Assembly: GCA_045537905.1 (NCBI GenBank)
Contig: JAZSQJ010000049.1
Span: forward strand, 1-16,985
DNA length: 16,985 nt
Direction: 5' to 3'
Source: SIG636 sp045537905
GTDB lineage: Bacteria; Bacillota; Clostridia; Oscillospirales; CAG-382
Below the pieces are notes generated by a model. It searched no databases. It saw nothing but the letters and a program-made list of their open reading frames with translations, and had not been told where the DNA came from. A program made the translations under genes and the position numbers. Of the stretch, positions 5,950 to 12,737 are shown one piece after another; position 1 is the stretch's first letter; each line of letters opens with the position of its first letter.

Positions 5950-6929
5950 TGAAAAAAGCTGAACAAAGGGGAGCCCCCTTTATTCACAGCGGCAAGGACA
6001 GCAACGCCCTTATGAGGGACCTTATCATCGCTGCCGCACCTATCCTTATATGGGCCGTATACGTTTTCGGTATGCGTGCTTTAAGCATTACTCTTATAAG
6101 CCTTGCCTCCACCGTGACAAGCGAGTATCTGTATTGCAAAATAAGCAAAAGAAAAAACAGTATAGGGGACCTTTCTGCAGTGGTAACGGGTCTTATCCTT
6201 GCCTTTATGCTTCCTGTTTCCGCCCCCCTCTGGATGCCTCTCCTTGGGGGTATCTTCGCTATAGCCGTGGTGAAAATGCCCTTTGGCGGCCTTGGCAAAA
6301 ACTTTCTTAACCCTGCCCTCGGCGCAAAAGCCTTTCTGCTTATATCCTTCCCCAAGCTATGCAACAGCTTCGTAAGCCCCGCTACTGCCCGCAGTCTTTC
6401 TGCCTTTGCCATCAGCGTTGAGGCTAAGACGGCTCCCTCAGTTCTTGCCGCAGTGGAGGAGGGCGTGGACAACAACACCCTGGTGGATATGTTTTACGGT
6501 AATATGGCAGGCTGTATAGGTGAGGTATCTACCCTCCTTATCATCCTTGGCTTTTTGTATCTGCTTTGCCGCAGGGTTATCAGCTGGCAGCTGCCCGTTG
6601 CCTACCTCAGCACCTTTTTCCTTCTGGCGTTTATATTCCCCGTAGGTCAGGACGAGGCTATTAATTTTGCTATCGCCAGCCTCCTTTGCGGCAGCGTTGC
6701 CTTTGCCTCGGTGTTTGTGGCAACAGACCCCGTTACCGCGCCTATCGCACCCACAGGTAAGCTTCTTTACGGCGTGCTGTGCGGAGCGCTTACCCTGTTT
6801 TTCCGCTATTTCGGCAACACGGGAGAGGGTGCCGTATTTGCTATCCTCGTGGCAAACACCCTCGTTTACTATATAGACCACTATACTTGTCCAAAAAAGA
6901 CAGGAGGTGTAGCTGATGAACGAAACTAA
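5949..6929 (+). CDS. rnfD: RnfD-like membrane subunit, atypical flavinylation site
   Basis: A 326-residue polytopic subunit, normal length for RnfD/NqrB. Conserved landmarks are the FGGLGKNFLNPALGAKAF region (112-129; usual GGLGxNxFNPAAxGRAF) and ATDPVTAPIAPTGK near the C-terminus. RnfD normally carries FMN covalently on the threonine of a D-x-x-S/T-G-A-T motif. At that place this protein reads EAKTAPS (158-164), followed by VL where the family has PL. A serine (S164) stands where the threonine should be, with G to A and A to P changes before it. ApbE might still use the serine, but the motif is weak. The start codon overlaps the rnfC stop by one base (TAATG) and follows AAAGGAGG. Confidence 0.9.
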   Translation: MKKAEQRGAPFIHSGKDSNALMRDLIIAAAPILIWAVYVFGMRALSITLISLASTVTSEYLYCKISKRKNSIGDLSAVVTGLILAFMLPVSAPLWMPLLGGIFAIAVVKMPFGGLGKNFLNPALGAKAFLLISFPKLCNSFVSPATARSLSAFAISVEAKTAPSVLAAVEEGVDNNTLVDMFYGNMAGCIGEVSTLLIILGFLYLLCRRVISWQLPVAYLSTFFLLAFIFPVGQDEAINFAIASLLCGSVAFASVFVATDPVTAPIAPTGKLLYGVLCGALTLFFRYFGNTGEGAVFAILVANTLVYYIDHYTCPKKTGGVADERN

Positions 6930-7470
6930 CACGGGTCTCCGCAGTGTATTTGCTATAGTCCTGTCCCTTTGTCTCGCTTTGGGTATAGCTCTCCTGGCAG
7001 GTACCCTTTTTGCAGACAGACTTGAGGGGGCAGAGGACGCCCGTCTCAGCACGGCAATAGACACCGCCGCTGAGGGCAATACGGGCTACGAGGATATCAC
7101 CCCCGTAGGCTCTGCCGGCACCGGGATTTACCTTGTAAAAAGCGGTACGGGGGGCGAGGACAGCTACGCCGTGCTGTCCACCGCAAAAAGCCGTGGCTGT
7201 CAGGTGGAAAGCCTTACCGTATTTTCCCTTGACGGGGTTATTTCCTCCGTACAGCTCCTTTCCGTTAAGGGTGGCAGCTACGACGCCCGTGAGCGTGTGG
7301 AGGCAAGCGGTATACTTGCCCTCTTTGGCGGCGTGGATATAAACAGCGAAAGCCTTTCCCTTAAAGGGGTTGAGGGCAGCGGCGGCTGTGACGAAGCTCT
7401 GGTTAAAAGCGTAAACAGGGCTATTGAGACTATTAAGGAGCTTATAGCAGACAAGGAGGTGTCCCAGTGA
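6916..7470 (+). CDS. rnfG: RnfG-like subunit lacking the flavinylated threonine
   Basis: A 184-residue protein, a little short for RnfG. It has one N-terminal membrane helix (about 9-31) and an extracytoplasmic domain. Placement in the operon between rnfD and rnfE and the overall plan identify it; sequence identity to RnfG is weak. The usual FMN attachment site S/T-G-A-T near the C-terminus reads GSGGC (154-158), with cysteine C158 in place of the flavinylated threonine. The upstream ETPGLG motif of FMN-binding domains is also missing. A functional covalent flavin therefore seems unlikely. The ATG overlaps the end of rnfD by 14 bases and follows AGGAGGTG (6902-6909). Alternatively it could be an FMN-free structural subunit. 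Confidence 0.78.
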   Translation: MNETNTGLRSVFAIVLSLCLALGIALLAGTLFADRLEGAEDARLSTAIDTAAEGNTGYEDITPVGSAGTGIYLVKSGTGGEDSYAVLSTAKSRGCQVESLTVFSLDGVISSVQLLSVKGGSYDARERVEASGILALFGGVDINSESLSLKGVEGSGGCDEALVKSVNRAIETIKELIADKEVSQ

Positions 7471-8078
7471 AAAACCGTTCTTTATCCACCGTTTTAATGG
7501 ACGGCATCCTTTACAAAAACCCCTTGCTTGTTAAAATGCTTTCCCTTTCCGTGGCGGTCCTTGCCTGCGGCACCTGTAAGGACGCTCTGGCGCTTGGTAT
7601 CTGCACCTTCCTTACCCTGCTGCTTAGCTCCCTTACCCTGTCCGCTGTAAGAAAAATTTTGACCGAGGGTACTAAAACCCTTGCCTGTCTGTTTATAAGC
7701 TGCGGCTACGTCAGTGTGATAGCCGTGGCGGTAAAGGCTTGCTTTCCCACACTGCACGAGGAGATAGGCACGCTTCTGCCCTTTATTGCCGCCAGCGGTC
7801 TTTGCCTTAGCTTTGGGGCAGGCTTTGCCTCTAAAAACGGCATCAGCTCTACCTTGGTGGGCGCTGTTGCCTCGGGTCTCGGATATATGGCGGCTCTTCT
7901 CGTCACCGCCGCCGTAAGAGAGCTTTTTGGCAGAGGCACCCTTTTTGGCATCACTGCCTTCGGTGGCGGGATACCCTTCCTTACCACCCCTGCAGGCGGC
8001 TTTATCTGCCTTGCCTTTATCGCCGCCCTGGTTTCATTTATAAACAGCAAAAGGAGGGACGAAAATGACGGTAAGTGA
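7467..8078 (+). CDS. rnfE: RnfE-like membrane subunit lacking both [2Fe-2S] cysteines
   Basis: A 203-residue protein with six hydrophobic segments, of the RnfE/NqrD family. It aligns without gaps to NqrD over NP-(L/I)-x5-L (18-25) and keeps RELFGRGTLFG. In the family, cysteines in LGxC near residue 28 and in TNC near residue 111 help hold an intramembrane [2Fe-2S] cluster. Here these positions are S28 (MLSLSVAV) and G111 (AASGLCLSF). Other cysteines lie close by (C34, C37, C113), so ligand shuffling is possible. The GRAEAFA motif is replaced by SFGAGFA. The start is GTG, overlapping the rnfG stop as GTGA, with AAGGAGGTG five bases upstream. Confidence 0.88.
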   Translation: MKNRSLSTVLMDGILYKNPLLVKMLSLSVAVLACGTCKDALALGICTFLTLLLSSLTLSAVRKILTEGTKTLACLFISCGYVSVIAVAVKACFPTLHEEIGTLLPFIAASGLCLSFGAGFASKNGISSTLVGAVASGLGYMAALLVTAAVRELFGRGTLFGITAFGGGIPFLTTPAGGFICLAFIAALVSFINSKRRDENDGK

Positions 8079-8661
8079 GTTTTTATCCCTGTGCTTTGCC
8101 GCTATCTTTGCCGAGAACGCGGTCCTTACTCGGATATTCGGCGTGGACGCCCTGGGCAAAAAGGCAGGCAGTATTTACAAGGCTTGCCTTGGGATGATAC
8201 CCGTTATGACCCTTGCTACTCCCCTGGCTATGATAATAGACCGCCGTGTGCTGGCACCCTTTGGTATGGAATACCTGCGTCTGGTGGTGTTTACCGCCAT
8301 CGCCGCCTTCCTTGCCAAGCTTGTCGAGGCGCTTTATAACAGCATCACCAAGGGCAACGCCGCCCTTATGCCTCTCGTTACCTTCAACTGCGCCCTTATC
8401 GGCGTTATGCTTGAGGGTGCCTACGGGCAGTACACCGTCCTGGGCTGTGTTGTGCTGGGGCTGGCATCTGCTTTAGGCTTTGTCCTGGCTTTGGCTGTGT
8501 TCCACGGCGTTAAGCAACGCCTTGTCCTTGCGGAGGTGTCTCCATCCTTTGAGGGCGCGCCTGTTACCCTTTTGGCTATAGGTCTTGTTATTATGGCGTT
8601 TATGGGCGCCGCCGGTGTGGACCTGGGCGAGGGACTGCTTTCTCCCTTCAAGCTGGTTTAA
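8065..8661 (+). CDS. rnfA: RnfA-like membrane subunit lacking one [2Fe-2S] cysteine
   Basis: A 198-residue, six-helix subunit of the RnfA/NqrE family, partner of RnfE. The second cluster motif is intact (PLVTFNCALIGV, C109), as are EYLR and the C-terminal AFMG. The first motif, family FLGxCPF near residue 28, reads IFGVDAL, with aspartate D28 where the cysteine belongs. No other cysteine lies within ten residues. The next stretch is about three residues shorter than in E. coli RsxA. The ATG follows AAGGAGG (8051-8057) and overlaps rnfE by 14 bases. In clostridial rnf operons rnfB normally follows; here rlmD follows 12 bases later. Confidence 0.88.
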   Translation: MTVSEFLSLCFAAIFAENAVLTRIFGVDALGKKAGSIYKACLGMIPVMTLATPLAMIIDRRVLAPFGMEYLRLVVFTAIAAFLAKLVEALYNSITKGNAALMPLVTFNCALIGVMLEGAYGQYTVLGCVVLGLASALGFVLALAVFHGVKQRLVLAEVSPSFEGAPVTLLAIGLVIMAFMGAAGVDLGEGLLSPFKLV

Positions 8662-8673
8662 GGGGTGTGCTTT

Positions 8674-10038
8674 ATGGCTAAAACACTGCGTAACACCCTG
8701 TTTGACGCCCGTTTTCACGATATAAGCGCCGAGGGCTTTGGCGTTTGCACCGCCCCCGACGGCCGTACCCTCTTTGCCGCAGGGGCATTGCCCGAGGAAA
8801 AGGCAAGGGTAAAGATAATTAAAGAATACAAAAGCTATCTGATAGGCAGGGTGGAGGAGCTGATAGACCCCTCTCCCTACCGTATTCCTGCAGACTGTGC
8901 CGCCTACCCCCGTTGCGGCGGCTGCAGCTTCCGCCATTTGGACTACGCCAAGGAGCTGGAGGTTAAGAGGGGCTTTGTTAAAAGCGCCTTTGCAAGGAAC
9001 GCAGGCAGGACGGATATAGAGGTTCGCCTTCCCCTCCACGGCAGTGCCTACGGGTACCGCAACAAGCTCCTTTTGCCCTTTTCCCAAATAGAGGGTAAGC
9101 TCCTTTGCGGCTTCTATTCCCGGCACAGCCACAGCGTTATCCCCTGTGATAACTGCAGACTGCATACCGAGGACTTTTCCCACGTGCAAAGGGATCTGCT
9201 TGAGGCACTGGAAGACACAAGCGTTTACGACGAGAAGACGGGAAAGGGTCTGCTAAGGCACCTGTACCTGCGCCGCACCCGTCAGGGCGACTTTGGCGTT
9301 TGCCTTATTATTAACGGCAACACTCTGCCCCGAATAGAGCAGATTGCAGAGCGTCTTATGGAAAAGCACCCCCAAATAAAAAGCTTTTACCTTAATATAA
9401 ATAAAGCCCGCACCAACACGGTTACGGGCAATGAGTGGGTCCTTGTGAAGGGGGACGCCACGCTGACCGATACTATTTGCGGTAAGCGTTTTTGTCTTTC
9501 ACCCGCTTCCTTCTTTCAGGTAAACGGCGAGATGACCGAAAAGCTCTTTTCCCTTGCCGCAAGCCTTGCTGACATAAAGGAGGGCGACACGGTTTTTGAT
9601 ATGTATTGCGGAGTTGGCAGCGTGGGGCTTTGCGTTTGCCCCGACAACGCCTACCTCTGCGGAGTGGAGATTGTACCCCAGGCGGTGGAAAACGCCACAA
9701 AGAACGCCCTGCTTAACGGCAGAAGCATGGAGAACACCCGCTTTTTCTGCGGGGATGCGGCAAAGGGCTTTGCCGACTGCAAAAACGCCTTCGGCAAGCT
9801 GCCCGACGTGGTGCTGGTTGACCCCCCAAGGGCAGGTCTCAGCGAGCCTCTTATAGAACAGATAGCCGCCGTCTCCCCTAAAAAGGTGGTGTACATAAGC
9901 TGTAACCCTGCCACCCTGGCAAGGGACGTCGCCCGCTTCACCGGCTACGGCTACAACTGCGACGTTGCCTATACGGTTGATATGTTTCCGAGAACAGTCC
10001 ACGTGGAAAGTGTGTGCACGCTAACTAGAGGAGGATAA
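8674..10038 (+). CDS. rlmD: 23S rRNA (uracil-5-)-methyltransferase, RlmD/RumA type
   Basis: A 454-residue enzyme that uses S-adenosylmethionine to methylate C5 of a 23S rRNA uridine (U1939 in E. coli). An N-terminal TRAM-like RNA-binding part (about 1-65) is followed by the [4Fe-4S] site C75-x5-C81-x2-C84 plus C158. The methyltransferase domain has FDMYCGVGSVGL (308-319), DPPRAGL (383-389), the catalytic nucleophile C410 in YISCNPATLARD, and the FPRTVHVE end motif with E445. All key residues are present. I prefer the ATG at 8674 with AAGGGGTG upstream; a GTG at 8665 would sit within that ribosome site. It lies 12 bases after rnfA in the same transcript, where rnfB would be expected. Confidence 0.95.
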   Translation: MAKTLRNTLFDARFHDISAEGFGVCTAPDGRTLFAAGALPEEKARVKIIKEYKSYLIGRVEELIDPSPYRIPADCAAYPRCGGCSFRHLDYAKELEVKRGFVKSAFARNAGRTDIEVRLPLHGSAYGYRNKLLLPFSQIEGKLLCGFYSRHSHSVIPCDNCRLHTEDFSHVQRDLLEALEDTSVYDEKTGKGLLRHLYLRRTRQGDFGVCLIINGNTLPRIEQIAERLMEKHPQIKSFYLNINKARTNTVTGNEWVLVKGDATLTDTICGKRFCLSPASFFQVNGEMTEKLFSLAASLADIKEGDTVFDMYCGVGSVGLCVCPDNAYLCGVEIVPQAVENATKNALLNGRSMENTRFFCGDAAKGFADCKNAFGKLPDVVLVDPPRAGLSEPLIEQIAAVSPKKVVYISCNPATLARDVARFTGYGYNCDVAYTVDMFPRTVHVESVCTLTRGG

Positions 10039-10041
10039 TAA

Positions 10042-10377
10042 GTGGATATTCACGAAATAGAACGGAGCTTTAACGAATATATAAGAAACCGAACGCCTTT
10101 GGATGTTGTTGCTGTTTATGAAGCCTTGAAAGTCCAATATCCCTTAACGTTGACCAGTGCCTATGCTTTGGAAAACGGCAAGGAGGATTACGACGAGGAC
10201 TATGTAATGATATGCGGAACATCTTCTGCAGGCACTTTTCAACTTTATGATAACGGTTTGTACGGTGTCTTTGATGTAGATAAGGCCGACGGTAGCTACA
10301 CCCATTGGCATCCAACCGAAATTGGAGAGGCTATAGAAGATGTGAAGCTGTTTATGAGCGGCATCTGCAAAGATTGA
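10042..10377 (+). CDS. Hypothetical small acidic soluble protein
   Basis: A 111-residue protein with no signal peptide or membrane helix, rich in aspartate and glutamate. I do not recognise the family. The C-terminal stretch (FDVDKADGSYTHWHPTEIGEAIEDVKLFMSG) loosely resembles small cytoplasmic proteins found near toxin-immunity loci, but this is not enough to call it immunity. The start is GTG three bases after the rlmD stop, preceded by AGAGGAGGAT, so it is probably the last gene of the rnf-rlmD transcript. Its codon use and base composition look more AT-rich than rlmD, and it sits beside a repeat array, so it may be an accessory gene. Confidence 0.75.
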   Translation: MDIHEIERSFNEYIRNRTPLDVVAVYEALKVQYPLTLTSAYALENGKEDYDEDYVMICGTSSAGTFQLYDNGLYGVFDVDKADGSYTHWHPTEIGEAIEDVKLFMSGICKD

Positions 10378-10399
10378 TTTGGTTGGACTATCGCACAAC

Positions 10400-10550
10400 G
10401 TTTGAATTCGTCGTGTCTTTGACACGAGCGGTTTCAACGTCGATATGTGCCACTTCGTGTCACTCGATATAGCCTTCGGCTCGATATGTTGCTTTTCAAC
10501 TCGATATTGCCCTAACGGGCAAAGAGTGTTGCCGCAGGCAACATATCGAC
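10400..10550. repeat. Array of short hairpins between TCGATAT spacers
   Basis: The array opens with a long hairpin: GTTTGAA (10400-10406) with TTCAAC (10433-10438), and TCGTGTC (10411-10417) with GACACGA (10421-10427). GTCGATAT (10439-10446) and ATATCGAC (10543-10550) then pair as an outer stem enclosing five small hairpins: 10447-10463 (GTGCCAC/GTGTCAC), 10471-10481 (AGCC/GGCT), 10488-10500 (GTTG/CAAC), 10508-10521 (TGCCC/GGGCA) and 10528-10542 (GTTGCC/GGCAAC). TCGATAT separates most of them. Stem sequences differ while pairing is kept. It lies between two genes, 28 bases before a strong ribosome site. Confidence 0.85.
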
Positions 10551-10595
10551 TTACACGAGCTCTGCAGATCCGTAAACAAAGGAGGTGAAATCCCT

Positions 10596-11525
10596 ATGAA
10601 ATCCAAAAAAGGCGTTTTGAGATTTGCTTTTATACTGCTTTTTGTTTTGGGGATTCTTCTTTCTCTGGGCGGTCGGGTGCTTTGTATACGGGATAACGGC
10701 GATTACCAAGCGTTACAGCCGGAGCTGTTTGCTCCCGACGAAATAGAGGCGGTTTTACACGACGATTCCTTAGGGCAGATTTACGTTTGCTACAACGACG
10801 CTTCCTACGTTAACGTGTACGACGACGACGGCGTGTTCCTTTGGGCGGTGTCCACGCCCTCTTTAAGAAACGTGTATTTTGAGCTTTCCGACGGTCAGCT
10901 CCTCATATACAATTTAGACGACGCTTATTTCTACAACGCCTCAAACGGAGACTTTGTTGCAAAGAAAAGCTCGGAGGATTTAGACCTGCAATATAATTGG
11001 CAAAAGGAGTCTACCGAGGTTTTTGAGGCAGGCGCATTTTATTTTGACACCTATCAGGTATACAGGGCAGTGGAAGGCGGGGGGCTGATTACCCTCGTTT
11101 CCCGTCCGTGGTGGTATCGGATATTTAACTTTGGGTTTTGCTGGTGCGTGTCCTTTGTGAGCGGCATAGGCTATTGTGTCAGCGTTTTTCTTGAAAAGCG
11201 CAAAGACTACCGCAAAACAAAAGAAGTACCGAAAGACCCTAAGGCTAAGACTATTATAAGGTATTTTCAGGTCACCTCGGCTGTTCATATAGCCTATGCC
11301 CTTTTGGATATTATTTTCGGTATCTTTTTCGACGGTATCCTTTGCATCGGGATTGTGCCCCTTGCCCTTCATATTATTATATCAAGCATCGTTATATATA
11401 ATATCCTTGACCGACTGGCATTAAAGGAGGCAGAGGAAAAGGCGGTTAATTATTGGAGGTTTGTAGAGCTGGGCACCTTTGTAATTGCCTTCCTGTCTGT
11501 TATAGTTGCGGTAATGCTTGCGTAA
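10596..11525 (+). CDS. Hypothetical multi-pass membrane protein with extracytoplasmic domain
   Basis: A 309-residue protein I do not recognise. A basic start and a first membrane helix (about 8-30) are followed by an extracytoplasmic region (about 31-170) rich in tyrosine and aspartate. That region has short strand-turn units (IYVCYNDASYVNVYDDDG, LLIYNLDDAYFYNASNGD) like one or two blades of a beta-propeller. A second membrane segment lies near 175-200, then a basic linker (EKRKDYRKTKEVPKDPKAK), then about three more helices to the end. Ribosome site AAAGGAGGTGA (10578-10588) matches the anti-Shine-Dalgarno fully, 7 bases from the ATG. It is directly downstream of the hairpin array and upstream of a 53-residue membrane protein. 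Function is unknown. Confidence 0.8.
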   Translation: MKSKKGVLRFAFILLFVLGILLSLGGRVLCIRDNGDYQALQPELFAPDEIEAVLHDDSLGQIYVCYNDASYVNVYDDDGVFLWAVSTPSLRNVYFELSDGQLLIYNLDDAYFYNASNGDFVAKKSSEDLDLQYNWQKESTEVFEAGAFYFDTYQVYRAVEGGGLITLVSRPWWYRIFNFGFCWCVSFVSGIGYCVSVFLEKRKDYRKTKEVPKDPKAKTIIRYFQVTSAVHIAYALLDIIFGIFFDGILCIGIVPLALHIIISSIVIYNILDRLALKEAEEKAVNYWRFVELGTFVIAFLSVIVAVMLA

Positions 11526-11562
11526 TGAATATAAATTTACATATAAAGAAAGGAAACGGATT

Positions 11563-11724
11563 ATGAAAAAAATGCTTAATATTATCGGAGCCGCAGTAGG
11601 CGGTGTCTTGGTTGGTTACTTTGCAAACAGCCTTCATACGATGACGGGAGTTATGTTCTTCGTTGTAGGCGTTCTTTTGCTGGTGTTTTCTACCTCCTTA
11701 GGCTATAGGGACGGCAAGCACTGA
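11563..11724 (+). CDS. Small two-helix membrane protein
   Basis: A 53-residue protein made almost entirely of two hydrophobic helices (about 4-22 and 27-45) with a short GYRDGKH tail. The ATG at 11563 follows AAAGGAAACGG at normal spacing. An in-frame TTG at 11518 overlaps the previous gene and is unlikely. It probably shares a transcript with 10596-11525, 37 bases upstream, and may work with it. I do not recognise it; small proteins of this shape are common in Bacillota. Confidence 0.6.
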   Translation: MKKMLNIIGAAVGGVLVGYFANSLHTMTGVMFFVVGVLLLVFSTSLGYRDGKH

Positions 11725-11857
11725 TGCCCTATAAGGCCTTTGCGGTAATCGTTCGTGCCGCATAACAGTTGCGTTTGGGCTCGTCTCGTTGCAAGACGGT
11801 CTACGGTACCAAGCGTAAAGCCCGTTGAAAAAAACAACTTGGTCGTTGATTGAACAG

Positions 11858-11907
11858 AAACGGTTTGTCACTGCTTGATTAAGCAAAGGTGACAAACCGT
11901 TTTTTTG
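11858..11907 (+). terminator. Strong terminator between convergent operons
   Basis: A perfect 14-base stem, AAACGGTTTGTCAC (11858-11871) with GTGACAAACCGTTT (11889-11902), has an inner TGCTTGA/TTAAGCA hairpin and a plus-strand T-run to 11907. It ends the plus-strand transcript. On the minus strand the run after the stem is weaker (TTTCTGTT), but it could also stop the walJ transcript. The remaining gap bases, 11725-11857, show no gene. Confidence 0.85.
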
Positions 11908-11928
11908 TTGGGATGATTATTTCTTACA

Positions 11929-12735
11929 TTATATTATTTGCACCACGCCTTTAGGCTGTGCTACTGCCAGGCGCAGGTCTGCCGCAAAGGTCTCCCCCGC
12001 TATGCTGACCCCATACTCGCGGAGCTTGTCACGGCTGGCGGTGTATGCTTTTTCGGGGGTGTTATTGGTCTCGCTCAGGTGGGCGAGGACTATGCTCCCT
12101 GTGCCGCAACGGGCAAGGACGGGAGCAAGACAGGCGCAGGAATCGTTGGAAAGATGCCCCTTTTTCCCAAGAATACGCCTTTTAAGCGCCTGGTTGTAGG
12201 GGCCGTTCTCCAGCATCTCTATGTCGTGGTTAGACTCGATAAGCACGGCGTCGCAACCAAAAACCGCATCCTGTACCGCATCGCTGATATGCCCTATGTC
12301 CGTAGCGTAGCCCAGCTCCGTACTGCCTGCCTGTATTCTGTAGCAAAAGGAACGGACGCTGTCGTGGGGTGTTGGGTAGATGCTTACGCTGATGTCGCCG
12401 ATATGTACCGTGTCGCCGCCCTCCACCTCTATAAGCTGCTTTTCCGCATCGGGATGGCTGAGGGCTATGTAGTCCATACATTTTGCAGAGGTATATATGG
12501 GTATGCCGTAGCGTTTGGAGATGGTTTGCAGACCCCTGGTGTGGTCGCCGTGCTCGTGGCTGATGAAGATGCCGTTGATTTTTGACAGCTCCGTATCCAG
12601 GGACAAAAGCGCCTCGTTTATCGCCTTGGCGGAGGCGCCTGCGTCAATAAGCAAACGGTCTGAGCCGTACTGTACGTAGGAGCAGTTTCCCGAGGAGGAT
12701 GAAAACAGGGTGTAAGCCCTTAGCTTTTTTTCCAT
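11929..12735 (-). CDS. walJ: Metallo-beta-lactamase fold hydrolase, WalJ/YycJ type
   Basis: A 268-residue cytoplasmic protein with the metal-binding pattern of the family: H60-E-H62-G-D64-H65, H124 in PTPHDS, D146 in ATDIGH and H219 in VLAHLSETNNTPEKA. It opens with LFSSSSGN, matching the LxSGSxGN opening of YycJ/WalJ proteins, which are putative DNA-processing nucleases linked elsewhere to the WalKR regulon. Here it ends a four-gene operon and no walRK genes are present. I chose the ATG at 12735, three bases after the upstream TGA, because it gives the family N-terminal length. An ATG at 12750 would add five residues and overlap the previous gene. Confidence 0.9.
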   Translation of the reverse strand: MEKKLRAYTLFSSSSGNCSYVQYGSDRLLIDAGASAKAINEALLSLDTELSKINGIFISHEHGDHTRGLQTISKRYGIPIYTSAKCMDYIALSHPDAEKQLIEVEGGDTVHIGDISVSIYPTPHDSVRSFCYRIQAGSTELGYATDIGHISDAVQDAVFGCDAVLIESNHDIEMLENGPYNQALKRRILGKKGHLSNDSCACLAPVLARCGTGSIVLAHLSETNNTPEKAYTASRDKLREYGVSIAGETFAADLRLAVAQPKGVVQII

Positions 12736-12737
12736 AA

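Noticed and set aside
4690..8661. Decaying pseudogene operon
   Set aside because: All five frames are full length, overlap cleanly and have strong ribosome sites; decay would leave stops or frameshifts.
10042..10377. Immunity protein of a toxin system
   Set aside because: The resemblance is only a loose C-terminal pattern and no toxin gene lies nearby.
10400..10550. CRISPR array
   Set aside because: The repeated spacer TCGATAT is only 7 bases and the intervals are self-complementary hairpins of unequal length, unlike repeats and spacers. No cas genes are present.
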